From VXMO01 sp965219405 (lineage in GTDB: Bacteria > Chloroflexota > Dehalococcoidia > UBA6926): 64,000 bases of DNA. The notes beneath the pieces were generated by a model that ran no database searches, had not been told where the DNA came from, and saw only the letters and a program-made list of their open reading frames with translations. Shown here in pieces: positions 17,321 to 25,946 of this stretch. A program made the position numbers and the translations under genes. Positions within the stretch are counted from its first letter, which is position 1. Each line of letters starts with the position of its first letter. The DNA lies in NCBI GenBank assembly GCA_965219405.1, contig OZ244736.1:682001-746000 (forward strand), in the 5' to 3' direction.

Positions 17321-18358
17321 ATGAAAGCCGTCTATATCGAGGAGCGCGGCGGCCCGGAGAACCTGGTCTACGGTGATATGCCGGACCCGGAGATGGCCGA
17401 TGACCAGGTCCTCATCCGCGTCCGCGCCGCATCCATCAACCGCTTTGACCTCAATGCCCGCGCCGGTGAGAACGGCGTCATGGTCAACCTACCCCGCATC
17501 CTCGGACTCGATATGGCCGGTGAGGTCGTGGACGTGGGCATGGTGGCCATTGAAGCAGGCATCGTGCCCGGCATGCGCGTCGTTGCAGACCCGCGTATGC
17601 CCTGCCAGTTGTGCCACTACTGTCGTCTCGGACGTGACGAAGACTGCATGAACCGCTACGACCTCGGCTCTCGTCTGCACGGCACCTATGCCGAGATGGT
17701 CTCCGTCCCCACCCGCGCAGTCCACGTCATCCCGGATGAACTCTCATTTGAGGAAGCCGCCGCCATGCCCATCGTCTTCAAGACGGCGTGGCGCATGTTG
17801 ACCGCGAAAGCGCGTGTCCAACCCGGCGAGACTGTGCTGATCCATGCAATCGGCAGCGGCGTCGGCACAGCAGCCCTCCAGATCGCCAAGCTGCTCGGCT
17901 GCCGCGTCATCGCCACCGCCGGCTCAGACTGGAAACTGGATCGCGCGCGAGAGTTGGGTGCGGACGAAACCGTCAGCTACGAGGATGGCGAGACATGGCC
18001 GGACATCGTCCTGGCCCTCACCGAGAACGAGGGCGTCGACGTAGTCATTGATAACGTAGGAGCGCCACTCTGGGACGGCAGCTTCCGCGTCATGGCGCGG
18101 CAGGGACGATTCGTCACCTGCGGCGTCACCGCCGGCCACCGCGTCTCCCTCCACCTCGGCCAGGTATTTGTCCGAGGGCTTGAGGTCATGGGCATCGGCG
18201 GATTCCGAACGTCCGACTTCGAGAGAATCATGCAGCTCACACATCAGGGCAAACTCAAGGGAACAGTTGGCCGGGTCTTTCCGCTAGCGGAAGCGGCGGA
18301 CGCCCATCGCCTGATGGAATCCCGCGATTTCTTTGGCAAGATTATTCTGACGACCTAG
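17321..18358 (+). CDS. zinc-type alcohol dehydrogenase / quinone oxidoreductase (MDR family)
   Basis: 345 residues. The medium-chain dehydrogenase layout is intact: GroES-like N-terminus with LGLDMAGEVVDVG, a structural-zinc cysteine cluster CQLCHYCRLGRDEDC (four Cys), and a Rossmann domain with VLIHAIGSGVGTAALQIAKLLG. It ends with ADAHRLMESRDFFGKIIL. These enzymes oxidise alcohols or reduce enones/quinones with NAD(P)(H). Substrate unknown. Good Shine-Dalgarno AAAGGAG before the ATG. Confidence 0.9.
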   Translation: MKAVYIEERGGPENLVYGDMPDPEMADDQVLIRVRAASINRFDLNARAGENGVMVNLPRILGLDMAGEVVDVGMVAIEAGIVPGMRVVADPRMPCQLCHYCRLGRDEDCMNRYDLGSRLHGTYAEMVSVPTRAVHVIPDELSFEEAAAMPIVFKTAWRMLTAKARVQPGETVLIHAIGSGVGTAALQIAKLLGCRVIATAGSDWKLDRARELGADETVSYEDGETWPDIVLALTENEGVDVVIDNVGAPLWDGSFRVMARQGRFVTCGVTAGHRVSLHLGQVFVRGLEVMGIGGFRTSDFERIMQLTHQGKLKGTVGRVFPLAEAADAHRLMESRDFFGKIILTT

Positions 18359-18370
18359 TAAGGAACGTGG

Positions 18371-19114
18371 GTGGCGGTTGTGCAAGTACCGGAGATCGTC
18401 AAACAATCACTGGCTGAGGCATTTGGGGCCTTCGTCCTGCTGCTAATCGGCGCCGGCTCGATCCTGACCGCAACGGCCACGAATCCCGGCGGCGACAACC
18501 TCATCGTCATCGCATTCGCGCACGGCCTCGCCATCTTCATCGGCGTCTCCGCCGTCGGCCACGTCTCCGGCGGGCACTTCAACCCCGCCGTTACGTTCGG
18601 CTTTCTCATCACCGGCAAGATTCAACCGTTGACGGCGGTCGCGTATTGGGGCTCCCAAGTGCTCGGCGGCATCATTGGTGTTCTCATCCTGAGCGCCGTC
18701 TTCTCTGGCGCGGGCGACTTGACAGACCTGTCCAACGCTGCTGAGTCGACCAACCTCGGCGCGACGGCCCTCCACGGCGACGTGTCACCTGCCATCGGCA
18801 TCCTTATCGAGGCGGCCGTGACCTTCATCCTCGTCTTCGTCATCTTCCAGGTCGCCGTCGACGAAAATGGCCCATCGACTATCGCGCCCCTTGCTATTGG
18901 TATGACCATCACTCTCACGGCCCTAATGGCCGGGCCGCTGACCGGCGCGTCCCTCAACCCCGCGCGCTCCTTCGCGCCCGCGCTCATCGCAGGCTACTGG
19001 ACGAATCACTACGTCTACTGGATCGGCCCACTGCTGGGCGGCGGCATCGGCGCCCTCGCCGCCGCGTATCTCATGCAGGGTATGAAACTCCGGCTCCCCG
19101 GCCAACAAGACTAG
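18371..19114 (+). CDS. MIP-family aquaporin / glycerol-type channel
   Basis: 247 residues from GTG 18371. Six hydrophobic helices and both pore NPA boxes are visible: SGGHFNPAVTFG in the first half and GASLNPARSFAPAL in the second. The Arg after the second NPA (NPAR) is the selectivity-filter arginine. It conducts water or small neutral solutes across the cytoplasmic membrane. The start lies 12 bp after the dehydrogenase stop, so they share a transcript. Confidence 0.93.
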   Translation: MAVVQVPEIVKQSLAEAFGAFVLLLIGAGSILTATATNPGGDNLIVIAFAHGLAIFIGVSAVGHVSGGHFNPAVTFGFLITGKIQPLTAVAYWGSQVLGGIIGVLILSAVFSGAGDLTDLSNAAESTNLGATALHGDVSPAIGILIEAAVTFILVFVIFQVAVDENGPSTIAPLAIGMTITLTALMAGPLTGASLNPARSFAPALIAGYWTNHYVYWIGPLLGGGIGALAAAYLMQGMKLRLPGQQD

Positions 19115-19127
19115 CGAAGACTCCCCT

Positions 19128-19150
19128 CATTCCGGCGAAAGCCGGAATCT
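19128..19150. repeat. dispersed palindromic repeat
   Basis: CATTCCGGCGAAAGCCGGAA plus TCT, same family as at 1335, 2531, 2700 and 3159, followed by the second repeat type (CCCCTCTACCTCGGGAAGAG and a CTAGGGTGAGG end). It lies in the convergent gap between aquaporin and the DUF3224 gene. Confidence 0.85.
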
Positions 19151-19209
19151 ATCCCCTCTACCTCGGGAAGAGCGCTAGGGTGAGGGATGGACTGCCAACA
19201 CTGGCGGCC

Positions 19210-19602
19210 TCATGTCAGTTCGTACTGGAGCACGTAGGAGTGCTGACCCTCGTCGTTGTTGATTTCCAGCTTCCCTGAGATGCCGGCCAACTCCCCGGTG
19301 CCCGAGTCAGGAACGACCGTGACCGCAAGCTGGGCGTCGCCCTTATTCATCACCCCGTTGTGCTGGAGTACGAATGAGCCAGATTTCCCGTTCACAGAGC
19401 CTATGAAATGCTCAATGGCCACATAGCCCGCCGAACCGGGCGTAGCAGTGAGGGCTGTGATCATCTGCGCTTCTGAGGCGCCGACAACGTCACCGGAGAA
19501 CTCCTTGCGTATAATGTTGCGGTTTAGCGTCAATCCGTCTTGTTCTAGGAATGGCGGCTCGGCCTCGATGTTGACATCAATGGGTCCGCGAGCGATGGGC
19601 AT
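19210..19602 (-). CDS. DUF3224 domain protein
   Basis: 130 residues from ATG 19602, preceded by GAGAAGGAG at 6 bp spacing. Motifs GSAGYVAIEHFIGSVNGKSG, SFVLQHNGVM and the C-terminal GTGELAGISGKLEI are characteristic of the DUF3224 (allene-oxide-cyclase-like beta-barrel) family. Function is not established for bacterial members. It is the first gene right of the convergent repeat-filled gap. Confidence 0.85.
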   Translation of the reverse strand: MPIARGPIDVNIEAEPPFLEQDGLTLNRNIIRKEFSGDVVGASEAQMITALTATPGSAGYVAIEHFIGSVNGKSGSFVLQHNGVMNKGDAQLAVTVVPDSGTGELAGISGKLEINNDEGQHSYVLQYELT

Positions 19603-19694
19603 AACAATCTCCTTCTCCATGGCGAGTATAGCCTGCACGGTCACCAAATTCCCTCTCCTTCTGGGAAGGGCTGGGCTGGGGGGCATCCCCCACT

Positions 19695-19730
19695 GTCATT
19701 CCGAGCGCAGTCGAGGAATCTAAGGTCTGG
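19695..19730. repeat. dispersed repeat GTCATTCCGAGCGCAG type
   Basis: GTCATTCCGAGCGCAGTCGA then GGAATCTAAGG, matching the element at about 13199. It is preceded by a CCCTCTCCTTCTGGGAAGGG segment of the second repeat type. Confidence 0.75.
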
Positions 19731-19811
19731 ATTACGTCGCCAACGCCGGAACGCGGAAAACCAGCTAAACCAAAACCGAGGCCGAATCGCGAACCGAGAG
19801 CCGTAGCGCAG

Positions 19812-21101
19812 TTACCGCTGGTTGATTGGCACGTACTCGCGCTCGTCCGCCCCAACATAGAGTTGTCGCGGGCGCACGATGCGCTGCTCCCTGTCGGTGA
19901 TGCCCTCGTTCCACTGTGCCATCCAGCCGGCCGTCCGCGGCACTGCGAACAGTACCGGGAACATCTCCACCGGGAACCCCATTGCCTGGTAGATCAGGCC
20001 TGAATAGAAGTCCACATTCGGATACAACTGCCGTGAGACGAAGAATTCGTCCTCCAGCGCGATCCGTTCAAGCTCCAGCGCAATCTCCAACAGCGGATTG
20101 ACGCCGGTCACCTCAAAGACGCGCTCAGCCATCGTCTTGATGATGCGGGCGCGCGGATCGTAGTTCTTGTACACGCGGTGTCCGAACCCCATCAGGCGAC
20201 CGCTTACGCCGTCCTTCACGTTCTTGATGAACTCCGGCACGTTGTCCTTCGTGCCGATCTGCTGCAGCATCCGGATCACAGCCTCGTTCGCCCCGCCGTG
20301 CAGCGGACCGGACAGTGAACCGATCGCTCCCGCCAGCGCCGAATACGGATCAGCTTGCGAACTCGCAATGGCGCGCATCGCGTTCGTGCTCGCGTTCTGC
20401 TCATGGTCCGCGTGCAGGATGAAAAGCACGTCGATCGCCCGCTCGATGACGGGATTCGGCACATACTTCGGCTCCACCATCCGGAACAGCATGTTCAGGA
20501 AATTGCCGGAGTACGTCAGGTCATTGTCGGGATAAATGAACGGATAGCTTAGCGTGAGGCGGTAGCACCATGCCGCCACGGTCGCCACCTTGCTGATGGC
20601 GCGTACCGTCTGTATCCTGCGCGACTCCGGGTCCGTGATGTTTCTTGACGCCGGGTAATACGTGCTCATCGTGCCCATCGTGCCGAGCAGCATCCCCATG
20701 GGATGGGCATCGTACCGATAGGTCTCCATTTGCTCCCGCACAGTCTCAAGCACCATCGTGCGGTAACGGACGTCCTCCTCGAATTCGAGCAACTGATCCG
20801 CGTTGGGAAGCTCCCCGTTCAGCAGGAGGTAGACGACCTCCAGGTACGTTGAATACTCCGCCAACTGCTCAATTGGATACCCTCGATAACGCAAAATGCC
20901 GGCCTCGCCGTCGATGTACGTGACCGAGCTGCGCACGGTGGCCGTGTTCAGTAGGGAAGGGTCGTAGCTCAGCAGACCGAAATCGTCATCCGATGTCTTG
21001 ATCTGTCTCAGATCCGCCGCTCGGACTGCCCCGTCAGCTATCGGCAACTCATACTGCGTGCCGGTCCTGTTATCCGTGATGCTCAAAGAATCCGGGGCCA
21101 T
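19812..21101 (-). CDS. gltA: citrate synthase
   Basis: 429 residues from ATG 21101, which has GGAGG five bases upstream. Type II-like citrate synthase features: ILRYRGYPIEQLAE near residue 75, catalytic His regions HADHEQNASTNAMR and GPLHGGANEAVIRMLQ, and the Asp/His end motif GFGHRVYKNYDPRA. C-terminal NVDFYSGLIYQAMGFPVEMF fits. It condenses acetyl-CoA and oxaloacetate to enter the TCA cycle. Transcribed alone or with DUF3224, which is ~200 bp downstream. Confidence 0.94.
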   Translation of the reverse strand: MAPDSLSITDNRTGTQYELPIADGAVRAADLRQIKTSDDDFGLLSYDPSLLNTATVRSSVTYIDGEAGILRYRGYPIEQLAEYSTYLEVVYLLLNGELPNADQLLEFEEDVRYRTMVLETVREQMETYRYDAHPMGMLLGTMGTMSTYYPASRNITDPESRRIQTVRAISKVATVAAWCYRLTLSYPFIYPDNDLTYSGNFLNMLFRMVEPKYVPNPVIERAIDVLFILHADHEQNASTNAMRAIASSQADPYSALAGAIGSLSGPLHGGANEAVIRMLQQIGTKDNVPEFIKNVKDGVSGRLMGFGHRVYKNYDPRARIIKTMAERVFEVTGVNPLLEIALELERIALEDEFFVSRQLYPNVDFYSGLIYQAMGFPVEMFPVLFAVPRTAGWMAQWNEGITDREQRIVRPRQLYVGADEREYVPINQR

Positions 21102-21180
21102 CGCCGCCTCCACGCTAATTGACGCAGTTTCGCCGCGTCTAACCCCAGTGTACAACCTGCATTGCGATAGCAGTAGATAG

Positions 21181-21933
21181 TTACCGCACGGCCAGCGGAT
21201 TCAGATTCGTCGACTCGTCATACACGTCGATGCCCTCCTGCTTCTTGAGGAACGTTACAACGGCGTAGGTGAGTGGCGTGGCGACGGTCTCATAGACAAC
21301 CTTCGTGAACCACTCCACGAAGAAGATTCGCCACACGTCGCCCGTCGAAAGCACCCCGAGAAAAGCGATAAACGTGAAGAAGAACGAGTCCAGCGCCTGC
21401 CCCCCGATGGTTGATGATATCGTCCGCAGCCACAGCATCCGTCCCTTCGTCATCACCTTCAGGCGAGCCAGGATGATGGCATTCGTGAACGAGCCGATTA
21501 CATAGGCAATGAAAGAGGCCACGAGCAGCCGTCCTGTGAATCCGAGGATGGTCTCATACGCCGCCTGGTCCTCCCACTCGCTCGCCGCCGGCAGCAGCCC
21601 CCCAAGGTAGATCGCGATGACCATCACGAGGTTCGCGCCGAAACCCGCCCAAATGACGCGTCGAGCCACGGCATATCCGTATACCTCTGTCAGCACATCG
21701 CCAACGATGTAACTCAGCGGAAAGACAACGATTGCCGACGTGACAAGCAGTTCCCCGAAAACGGGCGCATCGCCCAGTGTCACAATCCGAACAGCAATGA
21801 TGTTTGAGGTCAACAGGGCCGCAATGAACGCCGCCACGACCAGCAGAAACCAACGCGATCCGGCCCGCGCCGCCCCCGCATCCGCGCCCCGCGTCATGCC
21901 GCCAGATTCTGCCAAATCTCTATTGCCCCCCAC
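21181..21933 (-). CDS. queuosine precursor transporter (YhhQ/VUT family)
   Basis: 250 residues with six or more hydrophobic helices. Family motifs: LLTSNIIAVRIV, FPLSYIVGDVLTEVYGYAVA and ISSTIGGQALDSFFFTFIAF. YhhQ proteins import queuosine precursors such as preQ0/preQ1 for tRNA modification. The likely start is GTG 21933; ATG 21897 is an alternative. The C-terminus has the usual YDESTNLNPLAV-like tail. About 80 bp from the citrate synthase start, same strand. Confidence 0.88.
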   Translation of the reverse strand: MGGNRDLAESGGMTRGADAGAARAGSRWFLLVVAAFIAALLTSNIIAVRIVTLGDAPVFGELLVTSAIVVFPLSYIVGDVLTEVYGYAVARRVIWAGFGANLVMVIAIYLGGLLPAASEWEDQAAYETILGFTGRLLVASFIAYVIGSFTNAIILARLKVMTKGRMLWLRTISSTIGGQALDSFFFTFIAFLGVLSTGDVWRIFFVEWFTKVVYETVATPLTYAVVTFLKKQEGIDVYDESTNLNPLAVR

Positions 21934-22063
21934 ACAGCCATCGTTCCCTCTCTATCTGAGGCAAGCATAGCCCACCCTGTCCGCGCGGCGAAACGCCTCG
22001 CCATACAGTACGATGAGCACATGCCGACTTGCGATTGAGACATAAAGATTGGAGAAACAAATA

Positions 22064-22402
22064 ATGGCCCTGCTATGCTTCGACGTTGACGGAACCCTTG
22101 ACACCGGTGACGGTCCCATTCCCGTGTCCGTCCTGCATGATCTGAAAGGCATGGGCCACGATGTCGTCATCGTCTCCCCATCCCCGTTACGTCCCAAAGA
22201 CGCCGGCTTTCCCGAGTTCCTCAGCGTCGATCGCAAGAAGAATCTCCTGGACGCCCTTGATGCCCACCCGGATGACCGTCCCGTCTACATCAGCGATAAC
22301 GATGGCGATGACAAGCTCTCCGAGGAAGTCAGCTTCGAATACGTCCACCCCCTCTTCTGGACACCTTTCTATACCCGACTAACCTCAGACACCTCCGACT
22401 AG
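22064..22402 (+). CDS. small HAD-like protein
   Basis: 112 residues from ATG 22064 (GGAGAAA upstream). It opens with LCFDVDGTLDTGDGPIP, a HAD motif I (DxDGT), followed by VVIVSPSPLRP in the motif II position and YISDNDGDDKL near motif IV. Much shorter than a full HAD phosphatase, with no cap domain, so it resembles minimal HAD proteins seen in phages and some bacteria. Catalytic activity is plausible but unproven. Confidence 0.6.
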   Translation: MALLCFDVDGTLDTGDGPIPVSVLHDLKGMGHDVVIVSPSPLRPKDAGFPEFLSVDRKKNLLDALDAHPDDRPVYISDNDGDDKLSEEVSFEYVHPLFWTPFYTRLTSDTSD

Positions 22403-23060
22403 CATTCCCAAATCCGCTCCTCCTCAAGGAGAGGGCTGGGGTGTGGGGGTCCCCCACACCCGTACCTCGCTCATCCCTCCCACATCCGCGGCAATCTCAC
22501 ACCCTGAATTCGCGGAAGCCTCGCCCCCTGAATTCGCGAGAATCTCACATCCTGAGCGGCCGGCCCACCCGTTCACCCTGAGCTTGTCGAAGGGTGAACC
22601 TCGCCCCAGAGCCCCAAACTCCTCCCTCCGTCTCTCCCCGTAGGTGAGGGTCCATCCCATGCCCGGCACGGCTGCAGCGTTAGCCATGCATGCCTCATTT
22701 CTCGCCCAACTTGACAAGCGTTATTCCTCCAGTTACCGCGATAGATAGTAAAATGCGGCTCCCCTGTCGCATTAATAGCCCATTAATCCTGCATGTGGCG
22801 AAGTATATGTGTTCTGGCTACCGGAAAAGGCACATAAAGTGCCATTATGATGAATACGTCAATCTCTGGCCCCTCTCAGCCCCTAGCCCTCGTGGTGCGT
22901 ATCGCTATTGCGCGTGCCCACGTGCCTCGTGGAACGCTACCGCATAGGCGCGGCGTGGATGGGCTTGTTGGCAGCTTGACATTATGGTAGTATGTCGCTC
23001 GACACACCATGATGGGCGCGGTGGAAGAGGGTAGGTCGCCGCGCAAATAGGAGGTGCATC
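22403..23060. other. repeat-rich intergenic region upstream of HU gene
   Basis: No gene recognised. Left half: AGGAGAGGGCTGGGGTGTGG (second repeat type), several CCTGAATTCGCG units around 22503-22550, and at 22571-22599 the palindrome GTTCACCCTGAGCTTGTCGA with AGGGTGAAC. Right half (22740-23050) is AT-richer and probably carries the HU promoter; a TTGACA at about 22976 is a possible -35 but I cannot place a good -10. Confidence 0.55.
22571..22599. repeat. dispersed palindrome GTTCACCCTGAGCTTGTCGA...
   Basis: Imperfect hairpin whose arms are TTCACCCT and AGGGTGAA. An identical element lies at 28663-28690. Confidence 0.8.
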
Positions 23061-23366
23061 ATGACGCAGACTCTGCACAAGGGTGACTTGGCCGGAATAG
23101 TAGCGCAGCGCATAGGCGGGACCCGGTCGAACGGTGAGGCCGCGCTGAATGCCGTCACCGCCGCTATTCAAGAGTCCTTGACCCGTGGTGATCGCGTGGT
23201 CATCACTGGTTTCGGCAGCTTTGAGGTTCGCCAGATCAAGGAGCGCACAGTGCGCCCTCTCCGCGGCCCCAATGCCGGTATGCCCACCAAGGTTGCGGCC
23301 CACGACCGCGTCGGGTTCTCCCCCGGCACGGAACTCGCCAAGGCCGTCAAGAGTAACGGCGCTTAA
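23061..23366 (+). CDS. HU/IHF-family nucleoid DNA-binding protein
   Basis: 101 residues with the full HU layout: N-terminal helices (KGDLAGIVAQRIG), VVITGFGSFEVRQIKERTVR and the beta-arm segment RGPNAGMPTKVAAHDRVGFS, ending GTELAKAVK. It binds and bends DNA as a dimer. Shine-Dalgarno AGGAGG sits just before the ATG. Monocistronic: long intergenic region upstream, strong terminator hairpin directly downstream. Confidence 0.94.
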   Translation: MTQTLHKGDLAGIVAQRIGGTRSNGEAALNAVTAAIQESLTRGDRVVITGFGSFEVRQIKERTVRPLRGPNAGMPTKVAAHDRVGFSPGTELAKAVKSNGA

Positions 23367-23370
23367 TCTG

Positions 23371-23405
23371 AAGGCACGGCGCGCTTCGGCCGCGCGCCGT
23401 GCCTT
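23371..23405 (+). terminator. intrinsic terminator after HU gene
   Basis: Perfect 14-bp stem AAGGCACGGCGCGC / GCGCGCCGTGCCTT with a 7-nt loop (TTCGGCC), starting 4 bp after the HU stop. The following T-run is short (TCCTTG). Confidence 0.85.
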
Positions 23406-23418
23406 TCCTTGAACAAAA

Positions 23419-23437
23419 GAAAAGCGGTCGGCTTTTC
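23419..23437 (-). terminator. intrinsic terminator of the riboflavin operon
   Basis: Stem GAAAAGC / GCTTTTC with loop GGTCG. On the minus strand it is followed by a T-rich tail (TTTTGTTC). It lies 16 bp beyond the ribH stop. Confidence 0.7.
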
Positions 23438-23452
23438 TCCCTCAGGAGAAAG

Positions 23453-23953
23453 CTAGCCTTCTCGTGTTAATTCTATTCGCGTAACCAGTCCGGCCATTTC
23501 CAAAGCGCCGACTGCCGCGTCGTAGCCCCGGTTGCTCCCCGGTCCTCCTGAACGCGCGAGCGCTTGTTCCATCGTGTCTGTCGTCAACACGCCGAACAGG
23601 CAGGGCACGCCCGTATCCAGCGAAACCCGTGTCACCGACTGTGTCACCGCCATCGACACATAGTCAAAGTGGGCCGTCTCGCCGCGGATCACTGCTCCTA
23701 TGCAGATGACGGCCGCATAACGACCCGTCTCGGCCATCGCCTGAGCCGCCGAGCCAATCTCAAACGACCCCGGCACGTAGGCCACGTCGATGGAGTCATC
23801 CGGCACGCCGTTCTCGCCGAGCGCCGATAGAGCGCCCTCAAGCATCCGGTTCGTAATCAACTCATTGAATCGAGCGGCGACGATGCCGATTCGAGCGCTG
23901 CTCCCCTCCAACCCTTCGTTCCAGGGAAGCGGCTCAATGATATTCGGCGACAT
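23453..23953 (-). CDS. ribH: 6,7-dimethyl-8-ribityllumazine synthase
   Basis: 166 residues. Signature elements: IGIVAARFNELITNRMLEGA, VPGSFEIGSAAQAMA, the active-site His in IRGETAHFDYV, and the end region GSNRGYDAAVGALEMA. It condenses the RibBA product 3,4-dihydroxy-2-butanone-4-phosphate with the RibD product to give the lumazine substrate of RibE. Last gene of the operon, 36 bp after ribBA, followed by a terminator. Confidence 0.95.
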   Translation of the reverse strand: MSPNIIEPLPWNEGLEGSSARIGIVAARFNELITNRMLEGALSALGENGVPDDSIDVAYVPGSFEIGSAAQAMAETGRYAAVICIGAVIRGETAHFDYVSMAVTQSVTRVSLDTGVPCLFGVLTTDTMEQALARSGGPGSNRGYDAAVGALEMAGLVTRIELTREG

Positions 23954-23989
23954 GTTCGATGGTCTCAGCTGGGTCGCACAATAGATCGT

Positions 23990-25240
23990 TCAGGACTGTT
24001 GCTCCGTGTCGACCGCGGCCTCGTCCTCGGAAACAGCCTCCATCCCCGTGAGGATGTGACCCATCTTGTCCCGTTTCGTCTCCAGGTAACGGCGATTGTG
24101 GTCGTTCGGCTGTACCTCGATCGGCACTCGCTCCGCAAGCTCAAGCCCAAACGCATCCAATCCCACCACCTTGCGCGGGTTGTTCGTCATCAACTTGAGC
24201 CTGCGGACGCCCAGATCAACGAGGATCTGCGCGCCGATGCCGTATTCCCGCAGGTCCGGTGGAAAGCCGATTTGCACGTTGGCCTCGACCGTATCGAGTC
24301 CCGAGTCCTGCAGCGCGTACGCGCGCAGCTTGTTGTGCAGCCCCACGCCGCGTCCTTCCTGCCTCATATACAGAAAGACGCCTGCCCCCTCCGCCGCGAT
24401 GTGCTCCAGCGCCAGGTCAACTTGCTCGCCGCAATCGCAGCGCATGGAACTGAACACGTCGCCAGTCAAGCATTCACTGTGAACGCGCGTCAAAACAGGT
24501 TCATCGGTCGCGATGTCTCCCATTACAAGCGCGACATGCTCCTTTGCGTCGATCGCGCTGGCATAGCCGTATGCGCGAAAGACGCCGTGTCGCGTCGGTA
24601 AATCGGCAATGCCTCGCCGCTCCACCATCGTCTCCCGCTGCCGGCGGTATTCGATAATCTGCGCGATGCTGATGATAGGGATTTCCCACTCTTCTGACAG
24701 CTTCTCCAACTCCGGCATCCGCGCCATGGTGCCGTCCTCGTTCATGATTTCGCAGATGACGCCTGCCGGATAGAGACCGGCCACTCGTGCCAGGTCAATC
24801 ACCGCCTCTGTGTGCCCTGTCCTGACCAGCACGCCGCCCTCGCGGTACCGCAGCGGGAACATATGGCCGGGACGTGTCAGGTCTCCGGACCGCGTCTCCG
24901 GATGAACTAACGCGCGAATCGTATTGGAGCGATCCGCCGTTGAAATACCCGTCGTCACCCCGTCCTTCGCATCAACCGATTGCGTGAACGCGGTGGAAAG
25001 TGGTGTCGTGTTCTCGCGCACCATCATCGGGAGGCCGAGTTCATCGAGCCGTTCGCCGAGCAGAGGCACGCAAACAAGACCGCGGGCATTCAGCGCCATG
25101 AAGTTGATCTTGTCCGGCGTCACCATGTCCGCCGCGATGGCAAGGTCTCCTTCATTCTCCCGCTCGGCGTCGTCGACGATGATCACAAAGTCGCCCCGCC
25201 TCATCCGGGCAGCCGCGCCCTCGACATCGATGATGCTCAT
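23990..25240 (-). CDS. ribBA: bifunctional DHBP synthase / GTP cyclohydrolase II
   Basis: 416 residues, the usual fusion length. N-terminal DHBP synthase domain (~1-200): IIVDDAERENEGDLAIAADM and MFPLRYREGGVLVRTGHTEA. C-terminal GTP cyclohydrolase II (~205-400): zinc cysteines in ECLTGDVFSSMRCDCG, and LYMRQEGRGVGLHNKLRAYA. The first domain makes the four-carbon unit from ribulose-5-P; the second opens GTP. The ATG overlaps the ribE stop by 4 bp, indicating coupling. Confidence 0.96.
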   Translation of the reverse strand: MSIIDVEGAAARMRRGDFVIIVDDAERENEGDLAIAADMVTPDKINFMALNARGLVCVPLLGERLDELGLPMMVRENTTPLSTAFTQSVDAKDGVTTGISTADRSNTIRALVHPETRSGDLTRPGHMFPLRYREGGVLVRTGHTEAVIDLARVAGLYPAGVICEIMNEDGTMARMPELEKLSEEWEIPIISIAQIIEYRRQRETMVERRGIADLPTRHGVFRAYGYASAIDAKEHVALVMGDIATDEPVLTRVHSECLTGDVFSSMRCDCGEQVDLALEHIAAEGAGVFLYMRQEGRGVGLHNKLRAYALQDSGLDTVEANVQIGFPPDLREYGIGAQILVDLGVRRLKLMTNNPRKVVGLDAFGLELAERVPIEVQPNDHNRRYLETKRDKMGHILTGMEAVSEDEAAVDTEQQS

Positions 25241-25860
25241 TCCCCTGCCTCCACCTCGTCGCTTAGGGCACTGATCCCCTCGCGGTCTCCCTGCAGCAGC
25301 TTCTCTGCGTACTTGGCAAATATATCCGTTTCAAGATTGACCGGCATTCCAACGTACGCCTCGCCCAGATCCGTATTCTCATACGTGTGCCGCACCAGCG
25401 ACACACTGAACGATTCGTCGTCCAGGGCCATGACCGTCAGGCTGATGCCGTTCACCGTGATGAATGCCTTCTCCACCATGTACTTCATCACTTCAGGCGG
25501 CGCGGTTATTCGAACCAACCGCGCGTCCGCCTCCGGCGTGATCTCCGCCACCGTGCCCGTGCCGTCCACGTGCCCCTGAACCAGGTGGCCGCCAAGCCGA
25601 CTGTTAAACGTCACGGCGCGTTCCAGGTTGATGGGGCTCCCCGGCTTGAGCACGTTCATCGCCGTCCGACGCAGCGTCTCCGGCATTACATCGAAGCTCA
25701 CGCGACTGTCCGTCATATCCGTCACCGTCAGGCACGCCCCATTGACGGACAAGCTGTCACCGATGCGTGTTTCGCCCAGCGTCACGTCGGCCTCGACAAT
25801 CAGGCCGCCCTCGCCAACGGCGACTATCCGCCCCACCTCTTCAACAATCCCCGTAAACAC
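25237..25860 (-). CDS. ribE: riboflavin synthase alpha subunit
   Basis: 207 residues, with the two internal lumazine-binding repeats expected of the family. N-terminal MFTGIVEEVGRIVAV; first repeat GDSLSVNGACLTVTDM; second repeat LVQGHVDGTGTVAEI and FITVNGISLTVMAL. It dismutates two lumazine molecules into riboflavin and the RibH substrate. 86 bp after ribD, overlapping ribBA by 4 bp. Confidence 0.95.
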   Translation of the reverse strand: MFTGIVEEVGRIVAVGEGGLIVEADVTLGETRIGDSLSVNGACLTVTDMTDSRVSFDVMPETLRRTAMNVLKPGSPINLERAVTFNSRLGGHLVQGHVDGTGTVAEITPEADARLVRITAPPEVMKYMVEKAFITVNGISLTVMALDDESFSVSLVRHTYENTDLGEAYVGMPVNLETDIFAKYAEKLLQGDREGISALSDEVEAGE

Positions 25861-25946
25861 TTCTCAAACTCTCTCGTCTTTGGCGCGAAAGATGGAATCC
25901 GCCTCTTATCCCCCGTGGATGCCCCTGATTATACGCCCGTGTCACC

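Noticed and set aside
22443..22717. Short frames on both strands in the repeat region
   Set aside because: They are translations of dispersed repeats and contain no independent coding signal.
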